From the NCBI RefSeq assembly GCF_032163395.1, contig NZ_CP119968.1:4180001-4244000 (forward strand): a stretch of DNA of 64,000 nucleotides, in the 5' to 3' direction. Shown one piece after another: positions 17,749-25,408 of this stretch. The notes below the pieces were generated by a model that did no database searches, was not told where the DNA came from, and saw only the letters and a list, made by a program, of their open reading frames with translations. Positions within the stretch are counted from its first letter, which is position 1. Each line of letters starts with the position of its first letter. A program made the position numbers and the translations under genes. Source of the DNA: Gloeocapsopsis dulcis. GTDB lineage: Bacteria > Cyanobacteriota > Cyanobacteriia > Cyanobacteriales > Chroococcidiopsidaceae.

Positions 17749-18831
17749 ATGCAAAAAATTTTAGTTATTGAAGATGAGGAATCTGTCCGTTCCAATCTTC
17801 TTAAGATTCTCCAGTTTGAGAAATTTCATGTGATTGGAGCGGAGAACGGTTACGTCGGCTTGCAGGTGGCTAAGGAACAAGTACCTGATTTAATTCTTTG
17901 TGACATTATGATGCCTGAGCTGGATGGTTACGCTGTCCGAAATACCTTAAGCGAAGACCCTGTTACTGCAACAATTCCATTTATTTTTCTTACTGCCAAA
18001 GTTGACAAAGCTGATATGCGTTTAGGTATGAGCTTAGGAGCAGATGATTATCTGACTAAGCCATTTACGCGCAATGAACTATTAAATACAATCTTTGCCC
18101 GACTTGATAAACAGGCAGCTTTTAACATACAGTTTCAGGAAAAACTAGATAGATTGCGCGGTAGTATTACCTATTCGTTACCTCATGAACTACTGATACC
18201 ACTGACTCAAATTCAGCAAGTTTTACAAACTATAACAAATACATCCGACTCGATCGATCAACATAAAATCCAGGAAATGACAAAGGGAGCTTATGCTTCA
18301 AGTCTGCGTTTACAAAGACAGCTCCAGAATTTTTTACTTTATGCACTACTTCAAAACACAGCTGTTGATCTAGAGCAAGTCAAGGGACTACGAGGTAACT
18401 GTACTAGTATGGCAACGTCTGCGATCGCAGACGTTGCCATCGAAAAGGCTAAAGACTTCGAGCGCGAATTTGATTTGCACTTGGAACTTCAAGATACAAG
18501 CATTCCAATTTTAGAAGCAAATTTGGCGAAAATTGTGGAGGAACTAATAGATAATGCCTTCAAATTTTCTCCACCAGGAACGCCCGTTCGGATAGAAAGC
18601 ATTCTTGATCGCAATATGTTTATCCTATACGTTGAGGATCAAGGACGGGGGATGACAAATGAGCAAATTGCTAAGCTTGGGGCTTATATGCAGTTTGAGC
18701 GCAAATACGAGCAACAAGGCATAGGATTAGGACTCACTATCGCCAAACGCCTAGCTGAATTGTATGGAGGAGAATTAACGATAGATAGCATTCCTGGCAA
18801 AACAACTGTGTGTGTTACGCTTCCAATGTAG
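17749..18831 (+). CDS. Response regulator-histidine kinase hybrid (REC-HATPase)
   Basis: 360 residues. The REC domain (about 3-120) has the acidic pocket IEDEE and phospho-acceptor Asp in LILCDIMMPELDGY, with K in YLTKPF. The second half is a kinase-like module with a divergent H-box (SLPHELLIPLTQIQ), N-box VEELIDNAFKFSPPG and glycine box GIGLGLTIAKRLAE. It probably receives phosphate from the upstream cyanobacteriochrome kinase and passes the signal on. It has no DNA-binding domain, so the output is a further phosphorelay or a protein interaction. Confidence 0.88.
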   Translation: MQKILVIEDEESVRSNLLKILQFEKFHVIGAENGYVGLQVAKEQVPDLILCDIMMPELDGYAVRNTLSEDPVTATIPFIFLTAKVDKADMRLGMSLGADDYLTKPFTRNELLNTIFARLDKQAAFNIQFQEKLDRLRGSITYSLPHELLIPLTQIQQVLQTITNTSDSIDQHKIQEMTKGAYASSLRLQRQLQNFLLYALLQNTAVDLEQVKGLRGNCTSMATSAIADVAIEKAKDFEREFDLHLELQDTSIPILEANLAKIVEELIDNAFKFSPPGTPVRIESILDRNMFILYVEDQGRGMTNEQIAKLGAYMQFERKYEQQGIGLGLTIAKRLAELYGGELTIDSIPGKTTVCVTLPM

Positions 18832-19078
18832 GATTTTGTTAGACAAAGATATAGGAAAGGCAGATAAAAGCTAATAACACCGCACTCGTTCAAATTAAGT
18901 TATTGCAAGAACTGGTGTTGCTAGTGCATCTTTGCAGTAATCAGCTAAAAAAGCAGTGCGATCGCCATTTCTTGTCCACAATACCGGTAAGTTAGCTGAA
19001 ATTTGGCAGCGCTGGATTCCTGAAAAAGAATTCCCCATACAATTTTGAGTAGATACTAATGCACTAAGGGCGATCGCG

Positions 19079-19624
19079 ATGAATCGTACTGCACATCAAC
19101 TTAGCCTTCAAAAGTTTCTGTCTCTGCCAGACAACGACCGCTACGAGTTGGTGGAGGGACAGCTTAAACCTAAAATGTCACCCAAATATAAACATTCGAC
19201 CTTGCAACTACGTCTGTTAATGGTACTAAACCAATGGTGCGAGCAACAGAAGCGCGGTCGGGTTCGTCCTGAATGGGGTGTAATTTTACAACGACAGCAA
19301 AAAGATTGGGTTCCTGTTCCTGACCTAATCTATGTGTCCTACGAACGGCTACCTCAAGCGTGGAATGAGGATGAACCTTGTCCTATTGTACCGGAGTTAG
19401 TTGTAGAAATTATCTCTCCTGGTCAAACCTTTGGGGAAATGACCGAGAAAGCAACTGATTATCTACTTGCTGGTGTAGACCAAGTTTGGGTAGTAGACAC
19501 CAAAGCGCGATCGGTTACAGTTTTTGAGCGCGATTCCTTACCGCAGACGATTTGGAGTAATCGCTCAATCAGCGTACTACCAGGTTTTGTCTTAAATGTT
19601 TCTGATTTGTTTGATGTAGTTTGA
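19079..19624 (+). CDS. Uma2 family protein (DUF820, restriction endonuclease-like fold)
   Basis: 181 residues with the DUF820/Uma2 pattern: YELVEGQLKPKMSP, VRPEWGVIL, WVPVPDLIYVS (catalytic-type Asp), VPELVVEIISPG (Glu) and KATDYLLAGVDQVWVVD (Lys, D). These residues fit a PD-(D/E)XK nuclease fold. Uma2 genes are abundant in cyanobacteria, and their role is unproven. This copy is intact, in contrast to the broken copy at 34777-35333. Confidence 0.9.
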   Translation: MNRTAHQLSLQKFLSLPDNDRYELVEGQLKPKMSPKYKHSTLQLRLLMVLNQWCEQQKRGRVRPEWGVILQRQQKDWVPVPDLIYVSYERLPQAWNEDEPCPIVPELVVEIISPGQTFGEMTEKATDYLLAGVDQVWVVDTKARSVTVFERDSLPQTIWSNRSISVLPGFVLNVSDLFDVV

Positions 19625-19890
19625 AGGGAGTAATGAGCAGTGCCATCTTACAGTTCTAAAAAGTGTATTGCAAATAATTATGAAGATTACTACATCTGGT
19701 GCTAAAGCTATGTCTACTATCACTCTGTGAAGAATAAGAGTAGTGTTTGACCCAAACTGCATCACGTACCTGAGCAAGCAGCTTTCGGGGACGAGGTTCT
19801 AGCATATTTCAGCAAACACCATTGTATAAAATATTGTTAAATAAAACCTGGGTGTTTTACTAAGATGGCTTAGGCAGATATGCGGAACTT

Positions 19891-20010
19891 TGCTGTTTAT
19901 CCACCTCCTTTGAGAGAGATAAACAGCAGTCTTGCTGTAGATCCACCGATGTCGGCTAGATATACAGTAAGGAATTTGTTCATCCACCGAAAACCGAAAG
20001 ATGAACAGTA
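19891..20010. repeat. Three tandem hairpins with covarying stems
   Basis: Three units spaced about 42 bp. Unit 1: TGCTGTTTATC (19891) pairs with GATAAACAGCA (19918). Unit 2: CTGTAGATC (19935) pairs with GATATACAG (19959). Unit 3: TTGTTCATC (19976) pairs with GATGAACAG (20000). Each loop is 15-16 nt and starts with CACC. Stem sequences differ but mostly remain paired. No gene is recognised in 19625-20150 apart from this structure and the hairpin below. Confidence 0.6.
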
Positions 20011-20063
20011 AAACTCTGTACAATAAATTGTTAGACCACTGAATCTTATCTTGGTTGAAAGCG

Positions 20064-20086
20064 TAGTTTTTTGATCCAAAAAACTA
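20064..20086. repeat. Perfect 10-bp hairpin with 3-nt loop
   Basis: TAGTTTTTTG-ATC-CAAAAAACTA, followed about 65 bp later by the small membrane gene. It could be a weak terminator on either strand. The stem is AT-rich, so the terminator call is uncertain. Confidence 0.45.
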
Positions 20087-20150
20087 AGTCCAATGCCTTG
20101 TGTGGTAAAACATTGAGGTAGTGTTAGCCTAGCTTGAAGGAGTGTCAGTT

Positions 20151-20548
20151 ATGAAGTTTTGGAGAGTCTGGGCAATTCTCCTCGGTTTATCTTTAATGGT
20201 TGGTGAAACTATCTGGATCTGGGGGCAGGGGCGAAACCCACTTTTTATTCTAGATGACTTCTTCGTAGGATTACCGCTTGTTGTAACAGCAATCCTCATG
20301 GCTCGACCATCTATTCCTCGCCTTTGTGCCTTCTCGTCTTCATTTGCTGCAAGCGCAGGTATGTTATATGGGAGCTTCTTTGAAAAGCTTGCTGACTTGT
20401 CCAAACCAGCGTCGAGTAATATTGAGATTCGACTACTGCCTTAATTGGTTTGGCATTCACATCCTCCATACTAGGCACATTTGGGAGTATTCGTGCATCT
20501 AGTAGGTGGGTATCAGAAATACTAAAATTACGTTGTAATTTTGCCTAA
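20151..20548 (+). pseudogene. Small membrane protein gene, frameshifted near 20420
   Basis: ATG at 20151 has a good AAGGAG box 8 nt upstream. The first frame gives two to three membrane segments (VWAILLGLSLMVGETIWIWG, VGLPLVVTAILMA, then FAASAGMLYGSFFEKLAD) and stops at 20444. The next frame continues a plausible third or fourth helix (TTALIGLAFTSSILGTFGSI, then RASSRWVSEI) up to the stop at 20548. One missing base (or two extra) between about 20415 and 20435 explains the break. No function is recognised. It sits at the edge of the attC-like cassette region. Confidence 0.65.
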
Positions 20549-20573
20549 CCAGACAGCTTGCAGTTTGCTGAAT

Positions 20574-21048
20574 ATGAGTGAAACGGTATACATTGAAACC
20601 AGTATCTTAGGCTATCTTACAGCCAGATCAACCAAAAATCTGATTCTGGCTGCAAATATGGAGATCACAAAAGACTGGTGGGAATCTCGTCGAAGTGCTT
20701 TCAATTCTCTACACTTCGGAGGCAGTTCTAGAAGAGGTTGCACAAGGAGATGGTGCGATCGCTGCTCAACGACTGGAGATTCTACGTGACTTTCCCTTGC
20801 TAGCACTAAATCAAGATGTACAAGGTTTAGCTGCACAGTTTCTATCCCGGAGCAATCTGCCTCCAAAAGCGAGAGTTGACGCAATTCACATTGCTGCTGC
20901 AACCGTCCACGGCATGGATTATTTGCTAACGTGGAACTGTAAGCATATTGCTAACGCTCAAATCCAAGGGAAGTTGGCAGATATTAGCCTCGATTTCGGC
21001 TATGTGTTGCCTGTTCTCTGCACGCCAAACGAACTGATGGGAGATTAG
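20574..21048 (+). pseudogene. PIN-domain (VapC-like) toxin, frameshifted near 20707
   Basis: The first frame from ATG 20574 reads VYIETSILGYLTARSTKNLI, with the first PIN acidic residue (E in YIETS, equivalent to the usual D), then WWESRR. After about 20707 the reading moves to another frame: LYTSEAVLEEVAQGD, then ARVDAIHIAAATVHGMDYLL and TWNCKHIANA, with the D/H residues expected in the PIN core. One extra T in AATTCTC would explain the shift. PIN toxins are ribonucleases. The partner antitoxin-like gene follows by 3 bp. If real, the frameshift inactivates the toxin. Confidence 0.75.
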
Positions 21049-21051
21049 GTC

Positions 21052-21279
21052 ATGTGGAAAGATGAAATTGTCGAAGAAATTCACCAAATCCGCGAAGCGT
21101 ATGCAAAGTCTTTCAATTATGACCTAGATGCAATATTTGAAGATTTACGAAAGAAGGAATCTGAAAGCGGCAGAGAAGTTGTGAGCTTGTCGCGAAAACG
21201 CGGTCTAACAACACGTTGGAGCGGACGGGTGAGAGATCTTGGTGGGGATGCAGAGAGTGCTAAACGCCGCTCACCTTAG
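21052..21279 (+). CDS. Antitoxin-like partner of the PIN toxin, C-terminus running into an attC-like site
   Basis: 75 residues. The N-terminal part (MWKDEIVEEIHQIREAYAKS, then FNYDLDAIFEDLRKKESESG and REVVSL) matches small proteins found next to PIN-domain toxins in cyanobacteria. The last ~28 residues (from about RGLTTRWSGRVRDLGG) are encoded by the inverted-repeat DNA at 21203-21288, not by conserved protein sequence. The original stop may therefore have been lost at the cassette junction. Confidence 0.7.
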   Translation: MWKDEIVEEIHQIREAYAKSFNYDLDAIFEDLRKKESESGREVVSLSRKRGLTTRWSGRVRDLGGDAESAKRRSP

Positions 21280-21288
21280 CCGTTCGAT
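21203..21288 (+). repeat. attC-like site 1
   Basis: It starts with GTCTAAC (perfect RYYYAAC) and ends with GTTCGAT (one mismatch to GTTRRRY). Inside, TTGGAGCGGAC faces GCCGCTCACC as an imperfect inverted repeat with an unpaired base. Length 86 bp. The orientation agrees with the + strand genes before it. Confidence 0.6.
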
Positions 21289-21303
21289 TGCTTCGTGTTG
21301 CTT

Positions 21304-21939
21304 ATGAACAGCAAAGATATTGTCCGACAAGGTTACGATAAAGTTTCTTATGCTTATCGCAATGACGAAGGCAATGCCGCATACCCTTTGGATTATGCCG
21401 CGTGGTTGTCGGAATTGACTCCGCTTCTGCCGCCCGAATCGAGAGTTTTGGAGTTGGGTTGCGGTTGCGGCTTGCCCGTCGCGCAAATCTTGAGCGAAGA
21501 CTTCGCCGTCACAGGAGTTGATATTTCGCCTGTGCAGATTGAACGCGCACACAGCCTTGTTCCGCGTGCAGATTTTATTTGCGCTGATATGACCGAACTT
21601 GATTTTCCGGCACAGAGTTTCGCGGCAATCGTTTCTTTGTATGCGATAATTCACGTTCCACTTGATGAACAACCAGCTTTGTTTGCCAAGTTGTTTGACT
21701 GGTTACAACCTGAAGGCTATCTGCTGATTACTGTCGGAAGCCGCGCTTGGACTGGAACTGAAACGGATTGGCTGGACGTTTCCGGCGCAACAATGTTTTG
21801 GAGTCACGCCGACGTTAAAACTTATGAATCGTGGCTGACGGAGTTTGGTTTCAAGTTGCGTTGGAGTAAATTGATACCGGAAGGAAATGGCAGGCATCAA
21901 CTTATACTTGCCGAAAAACCGGAAAACAAAAGCGTGTGA
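21304..21939 (+). CDS. Class I SAM-dependent methyltransferase
   Basis: 211 residues from ATG 21304. The SAM-binding motif I is VLELGCGCGLPVAQIL, followed by VTGVDISPVQIERA, ADFICADMTELDF and ISL/YAIIHVP-type strands, a small-molecule methyltransferase layout. The substrate is unknown. Composition is more GC-rich than its neighbours and the gene lacks HIP1 octamers, which suggests transfer. It starts 15 bp after attC-like site 1 and ends 13 bp before site 2, the tight packing expected of a gene cassette. Confidence 0.88.
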   Translation: MNSKDIVRQGYDKVSYAYRNDEGNAAYPLDYAAWLSELTPLLPPESRVLELGCGCGLPVAQILSEDFAVTGVDISPVQIERAHSLVPRADFICADMTELDFPAQSFAAIVSLYAIIHVPLDEQPALFAKLFDWLQPEGYLLITVGSRAWTGTETDWLDVSGATMFWSHADVKTYESWLTEFGFKLRWSKLIPEGNGRHQLILAEKPENKSV

Positions 21940-21952
21940 AAGCGAAGGCGCA

Positions 21953-22066
21953 ATCGAACAATTCAATGGACGTGAGGGCGAAACAGCGACTTTGTTATTT
22001 AGCTTGTCCGTCAAACTCGGAGTTGCGCGGTGGCGGTTTCGCCCCACGTCATCTCAACCGTTGGCA
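21953..22066 (+). repeat. attC-like site 2
   Basis: It runs from ATCGAAC to GTTGGCA, 114 bp. A long inner stem pairs GACGTGAGGGCGAAAC (21969) with GTTTCGCCCCACGTC (22036), broken by one bulged base. The outer arms AACAATTCAATG and CATCTCAACCGTT also pair imperfectly. The end boxes are degenerate; the fold is the main evidence. Confidence 0.55.
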
Positions 22067-22130
22067 GCACTTATTGGTACTCTACGACCAGCCCATATCT
22101 TATCTGTATGTATATGAGGTGAGGCATCTT

Positions 22131-22775
22131 ATGCGACGATTGATGTTCTACGGCGATCAGGCAATCGCAGCAAATCAGCAGATAGATCAGTATCTGCTGA
22201 AACTATTAGGCACAACCGCCGCACGCATTGGCTATATTTCTTCGTCAAGCGATCCAACCCGGCAGTACTTCATCCTAAAACGACAGTACTATCAGCAGTA
22301 TGACCTCAAACTCTTGCTCTACGTTGAACTTGATGTCGAATACAATCCTGACCTTGTTGATCAGTTGTTCGCCTGTGATGCAATTCATTTATCTGGCGGT
22401 AATACCTATTACTTCTTGTACTGGCTCCAACAACGTGGTTTGATGAAGCGACTCCAGCACTATGCTAACCATGAAGGTGTGCTAATTGGCGTCAGTGCTG
22501 GAGCAATTATTCTGACACCGGACATAACCTCGGCACAGCTATGTGGTGATGTGCCGTATGCCCCGCTTACAATTTGTCAGGGATTGGAGCTAGTAGACTT
22601 TGCGTTTGTGCCGCATGTGCAGGATACGCCAGAAGATTATATCCGTATGCAAGCGTATGCCAACCAGCAGCAACGAGTTCTATACGGCTGTCATGATGGA
22701 GATGGGGTTGTTGTTGCTGGTGAAACGGTTACGTTGGTAGGTAATGTTATGAGGATGACGCAGACAAGTGCGTGA
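22131..22775 (+). CDS. Peptidase S51 (dipeptidase E-like) family
   Basis: 214 residues from ATG 22131, with GAGGTGAGG upstream. The S51 features are the nucleophile elbow GVSAGAIIL (Ser), the block IHLSGGNTYYFLYWL, and a later VPHVQDTPEDYI and GCHDGDGVVV containing His and acidic residues. These enzymes cleave Asp-X dipeptides or process cyanophycin-type peptides; the present substrate is not fixed. No HIP1 octamer lies in the gene. It is flanked by attC-like sites 2 and 3. Longer upstream frames run through the site 2 DNA and are not real coding. Confidence 0.85.
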   Translation: MRRLMFYGDQAIAANQQIDQYLLKLLGTTAARIGYISSSSDPTRQYFILKRQYYQQYDLKLLLYVELDVEYNPDLVDQLFACDAIHLSGGNTYYFLYWLQQRGLMKRLQHYANHEGVLIGVSAGAIILTPDITSAQLCGDVPYAPLTICQGLELVDFAFVPHVQDTPEDYIRMQAYANQQQRVLYGCHDGDGVVVAGETVTLVGNVMRMTQTSA

Positions 22776-22811
22776 GTGATGCATTGTGACATGCACGCTT
22801 GGTGAACTGCT

Positions 22812-22899
22812 GCCCAACAAACCCGTTGCACACCGACCGAAGAGGGCAATCGGTTATGATTCAGAGGTTATCTACGGCAGGTGAAGCGGAACGTTAGCT
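22812..22899 (+). repeat. attC-like site 3
   Basis: It starts GCCCAAC (perfect RYYYAAC) and ends GTTAGCT (one mismatch to GTTRRRY), 88 bp. CGTTGCACACCGACCG faces CGGCAGGTGAAGCG as an imperfect inverted repeat, with a small inner hairpin CCGA/TCGG. It lies 36 bp after the S51 stop. Confidence 0.55.
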
Positions 22900-22980
22900 G
22901 GCTTCGTTTCTGGGTGGTGGCAGTATTTTGAGAATTGTTGGTGACGCATTCAAAGTTACATTAGTGATTGATCGTCCAAA

Positions 22981-23778
22981 TTGCGCAGAGGTATTCTTGT
23001 TTTGCCTGAAGCAGTATTGAAAGGTCGCGTTGCTCTAGTGACAGGTGTTGGTCGGCGTAAAGGTATTGGTTTTGCGATCGCGCAACAGTTGGCAATATTA
23101 GGTGCAGACGTTTTCATTCATTCCTTTTCACCCTACGATGCGAGTCAGGCGTGGGGAGCCGATCCCGATGGGGTCCCTGCACTAATTGCGACGCTTCAAG
23201 AACATGGCACTCGAATTGCACATGCTGAAGGAAATTTTCTTGATCCGGTTGTGCCGCATCAAATCATGAATACTGCGGTGCAAATCTTTGGACACATCGA
23301 TATCCTGGTTGTCAATCATGCTTACAGTACGACGGGAAATTTGGAAGAATTGACCGCTGCAGAAATTGACATACATTTGCAAGTGAATGTGCAAGGAACA
23401 TTGTTGTTAGTGCAAGCCTTTGCGGCTCAACATCAGGGTCGTTCTGGTGGTCGAGTCATTCTCCTCACCTCTGGGCAACATCTCAATCCAATGCCAAGTG
23501 AACTTGCCTACATTGCGTCAAAGGGTGCGTTGCATCAACTCACGCTGAGTTTATCGGCTCATTTAATTCCGAGAGGGATTACTGTAAATGCCATAAACCC
23601 TGGTGCGACAGATACAGGATATGCGACTGCCGAACTCTACGAATCAGTGCGTGCAGCCAATCCTCAAGGGCGATGGGGGCAACCCGAAGATGCTGCCCGT
23701 TTGATTGGTTGGCTAGTAACCGATGATGCACAATGGGTGACTGGGCAGGTGATCAATTCGACAGGAGGTGGAGTTTGA
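22981..23778 (+). CDS. SDR family oxidoreductase 1
   Basis: About 265 residues; the start is unclear (TTG at 22981 or a nearby non-ATG codon). The Rossmann motif VALVTGVGRRKGIGFAIAQQ, the NVQG motif (LQVNVQGTLLLV), the catalytic Ser strand RVILLTSGQHL and Y-x3-K (AYIASKGAL) are all present, followed by NAINPGATDTG. It is a classical SDR, resembling 3-oxoacyl-ACP reductase, that uses NAD(P)H. The substrate is unknown. One HIP1 octamer lies in the Rossmann segment. It occupies the cassette between attC-like sites 3 and 4. Confidence 0.85.
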   Translation: MRRGILVLPEAVLKGRVALVTGVGRRKGIGFAIAQQLAILGADVFIHSFSPYDASQAWGADPDGVPALIATLQEHGTRIAHAEGNFLDPVVPHQIMNTAVQIFGHIDILVVNHAYSTTGNLEELTAAEIDIHLQVNVQGTLLLVQAFAAQHQGRSGGRVILLTSGQHLNPMPSELAYIASKGALHQLTLSLSAHLIPRGITVNAINPGATDTGYATAELYESVRAANPQGRWGQPEDAARLIGWLVTDDAQWVTGQVINSTGGGV

Positions 23779-23796
23779 TTGCGTGTGTAAATCGCA

Positions 23797-23883
23797 AGCT
23801 AACAAGTCGCTGCACCGGAACGCCGCAATATAGTCGGTTGAGTGGCAAAGGATATCTGCTTCCGGTGAGCTTGGTCGTTGGGC
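23797..23883 (+). repeat. attC-like site 4
   Basis: It starts AGCTAAC (one mismatch) and ends GTTGGGC (perfect GTTRRRY), 87 bp. The arms CACCGGAA (23813) and TTCCGGTG (23860) are a perfect 8-bp inverted repeat. The outer arms pair imperfectly (GCTAACAAG and CTTGGTCGTTGGGC). This is the clearest of the five sites. Confidence 0.65.
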
Positions 23884-23919
23884 AGAACTAAATCTAAGGA
23901 AAATGAGAAGTTTAAGATT

Positions 23920-24672
23920 GTGGCTGAAGATAGAGGCAAAAAAAGAGTTGCGCTTGTCACGGGTTCGACATCTGGGATAGGGCTGGCGATCGCAAAACGA
24001 CTTGCCGAAGATGGCTATGCTGTTTCTTTTCATTCCAAGTCTTCGGTGCTGGTTGGGCAGTCATTAGCAGACGCGCATCCTGATTCATCTTATTTTCAGG
24101 CGGATCTATCTGCTCAAAGCCAATCTCGTAATTTGATTACTGAGGTTCTGTCGTATCATGGTCGGCTGGATGTATTGGTCAATAATGCAGGTATTAGTGC
24201 GACGATTCCACATACATCTCTGAAGGAAGCCTCAGCGGAGATCTGGCGAAATCTGTATGAGGTCAATGTCATTGCACCTTGGACGCTCATTGCCGAGGCT
24301 GAAATTGCGCTACGTCAGTCATCAAGTCTTGCCTGCCCTAGCTGCATTCTCAACATTAGCTCTCATGCTGGGATTCGCCCCAAAGGAGCCTCAATTCCAT
24401 ACTCTGCTAGTAAAGCTGCTCTGAACCACATGACAAAGTTGCTTGCCGTGAGTCTAGCGCCACAGATTCGTGTGAATGTGATCGCACCAGGTTTGGTTGA
24501 AAGTCCGATGAGCAAAAATTGGACAGCAGCACGAAACCTGTGGAAAGAGCGATCTCCGATGGGTCGGGGAGCACAACCAGAAGAGATCGCACAAGTAGCT
24601 TCCATGCTAATTGCCAGTCACTATGTTACAGGCGAGATCTTGATTTCAGATGGAGGGTTAAATCTCACTTAA
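23920..24672 (+). CDS. SDR family oxidoreductase 2
   Basis: About 250 residues from GTG 23920, which has GAGAAG 9 nt upstream; a TTG at 23878 lies inside attC-like site 4 and is unlikely to start the protein. It has the Rossmann motif ALVTGSTSGIGLAIAKRLAE, the NNAG motif (VLVNNAGISA), the catalytic Ser strand CILNISSHAG and Y-x3-K (PYSASKAAL), ending ILISDGGLNLT. It is a classical SDR with unknown substrate. It is only distantly similar to SDR 1, so this is not a recent tandem duplication. One HIP1 octamer lies in the Rossmann region. Confidence 0.87.
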   Translation: MAEDRGKKRVALVTGSTSGIGLAIAKRLAEDGYAVSFHSKSSVLVGQSLADAHPDSSYFQADLSAQSQSRNLITEVLSYHGRLDVLVNNAGISATIPHTSLKEASAEIWRNLYEVNVIAPWTLIAEAEIALRQSSSLACPSCILNISSHAGIRPKGASIPYSASKAALNHMTKLLAVSLAPQIRVNVIAPGLVESPMSKNWTAARNLWKERSPMGRGAQPEEIAQVASMLIASHYVTGEILISDGGLNLT

Positions 24673-24686
24673 TAGTCCAAATTCAT

Positions 24687-24773
24687 GCTGAACAATCCGA
24701 CTGGAGCGGACTATAGAAAACTCTTGATCATACTGCGAAGGTTCATTACAGCCGCTCAGCCGGTACGTTATGC
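24687..24773 (+). repeat. attC-like site 5
   Basis: It runs from GCTGAAC to GTTATGC (one mismatch each), 87 bp. The arms ACTGGAGCGGAC and GCCGCTCAGC pair with an extra-helical base. It resembles site 1 in its inner arms (GGAGCGGAC / CCGCTCA). Confidence 0.55.
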
Positions 24774-25060
24774 CGCTTAGTCCTTGACGAAGACGCAACC
24801 GTAGGCTTGATTGTTGGGCTTCAAGCTGTGCTAATGAGTCAATGTTTTAGGGTGTTTGAGAAATTGGGTTTGAATCTTTGTTCGTGAGCGATCACCTCTC
24901 TCATCCCTAACAGTTTGAGTATCTGCCAGATTGGTTCCTGAAAGTAGGAGTTAATGCGTTACAGAAGCGACCTATCATACTCATTCAGTAAAAAAACAAA
25001 GCAATTGAGTGTTTATTGATACACTATTTGTCTCCCCGACAGAGCAGGGTAAGCTAGATC
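24774..25060. other. Intergenic remainder downstream of the cassette-like array
   Basis: No gene is seen. A further GTTGGGC (24813) sits inside a GCTTGA/TCAAGC hairpin (24805-24826) and may be a truncated attC remnant, but no matching left arm was found. Confidence 0.4.
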
Positions 25061-25408
25061 ATGCACTGTACTTACCTTAAGGAGAAGATAGAGCCTATAA
25101 AAACGCTGGAGGAAGTCAAGCAATGGCTGGGTCAACACAAGTCGTTGTTGCAAGACGTTATCAAAGTTCGGGAATTAGGGGTTTTCGGCTCCTATGTCAG
25201 GCAGGAGCAGACGGAAACCAGCGATGTTGACGTGCTGGTAGAGTTTTCGGAGAACACCGAGCCTATTGAAATTTATCAATTTATCAACATTCATAATTGG
25301 GAACTTCATAGAGGTGGACTTTGTTTGTGTAGCAGCGAATTCATTCGCACTCGCATTCATGCAGGAGATCTATTGCTATTCTTCAAGTTTTACGTACACC
25401 TCTGTTAG
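25061..25408 (+). pseudogene. Nucleotidyltransferase (MNT/minimal NTase type), probably degraded at the C-terminus
   Basis: The N-terminal 70 residues are a good minimal nucleotidyltransferase with GSYVRQEQTETSDVDVLVEF (GS-x10-DxD). After about codon 75 the frame no longer matches the family. Pieces of the expected C-terminus appear in alternate frames (NFIEVDFVCV, then EFIRTRIHAGD), so two small indels near 25300-25340 are likely. Such proteins are antitoxins or AMPylating partners of HEPN toxins; no HEPN gene is visible next to it. The tail overlaps the convergent GNAT gene by 33 bp. Confidence 0.6.

Noticed and set aside
19592-20079. Several short frames in the spacer before the membrane gene
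   Set aside because: They cross the three hairpins and have no codon bias or domain; the hairpins explain the repeated residues.
20030-20129. GTTAGAC (20030) and GTTAGCC (20123) as right attC ends before the membrane gene
   Set aside because: No left arm with RYYYAAC and pairing bases was found upstream; seven-base matches are common by chance.
20543-20573. GCCTAAC directly after the frameshifted membrane gene as a left attC end
   Set aside because: No right-hand partner fits before the PIN start at 20574; could be a truncated site but is not counted.
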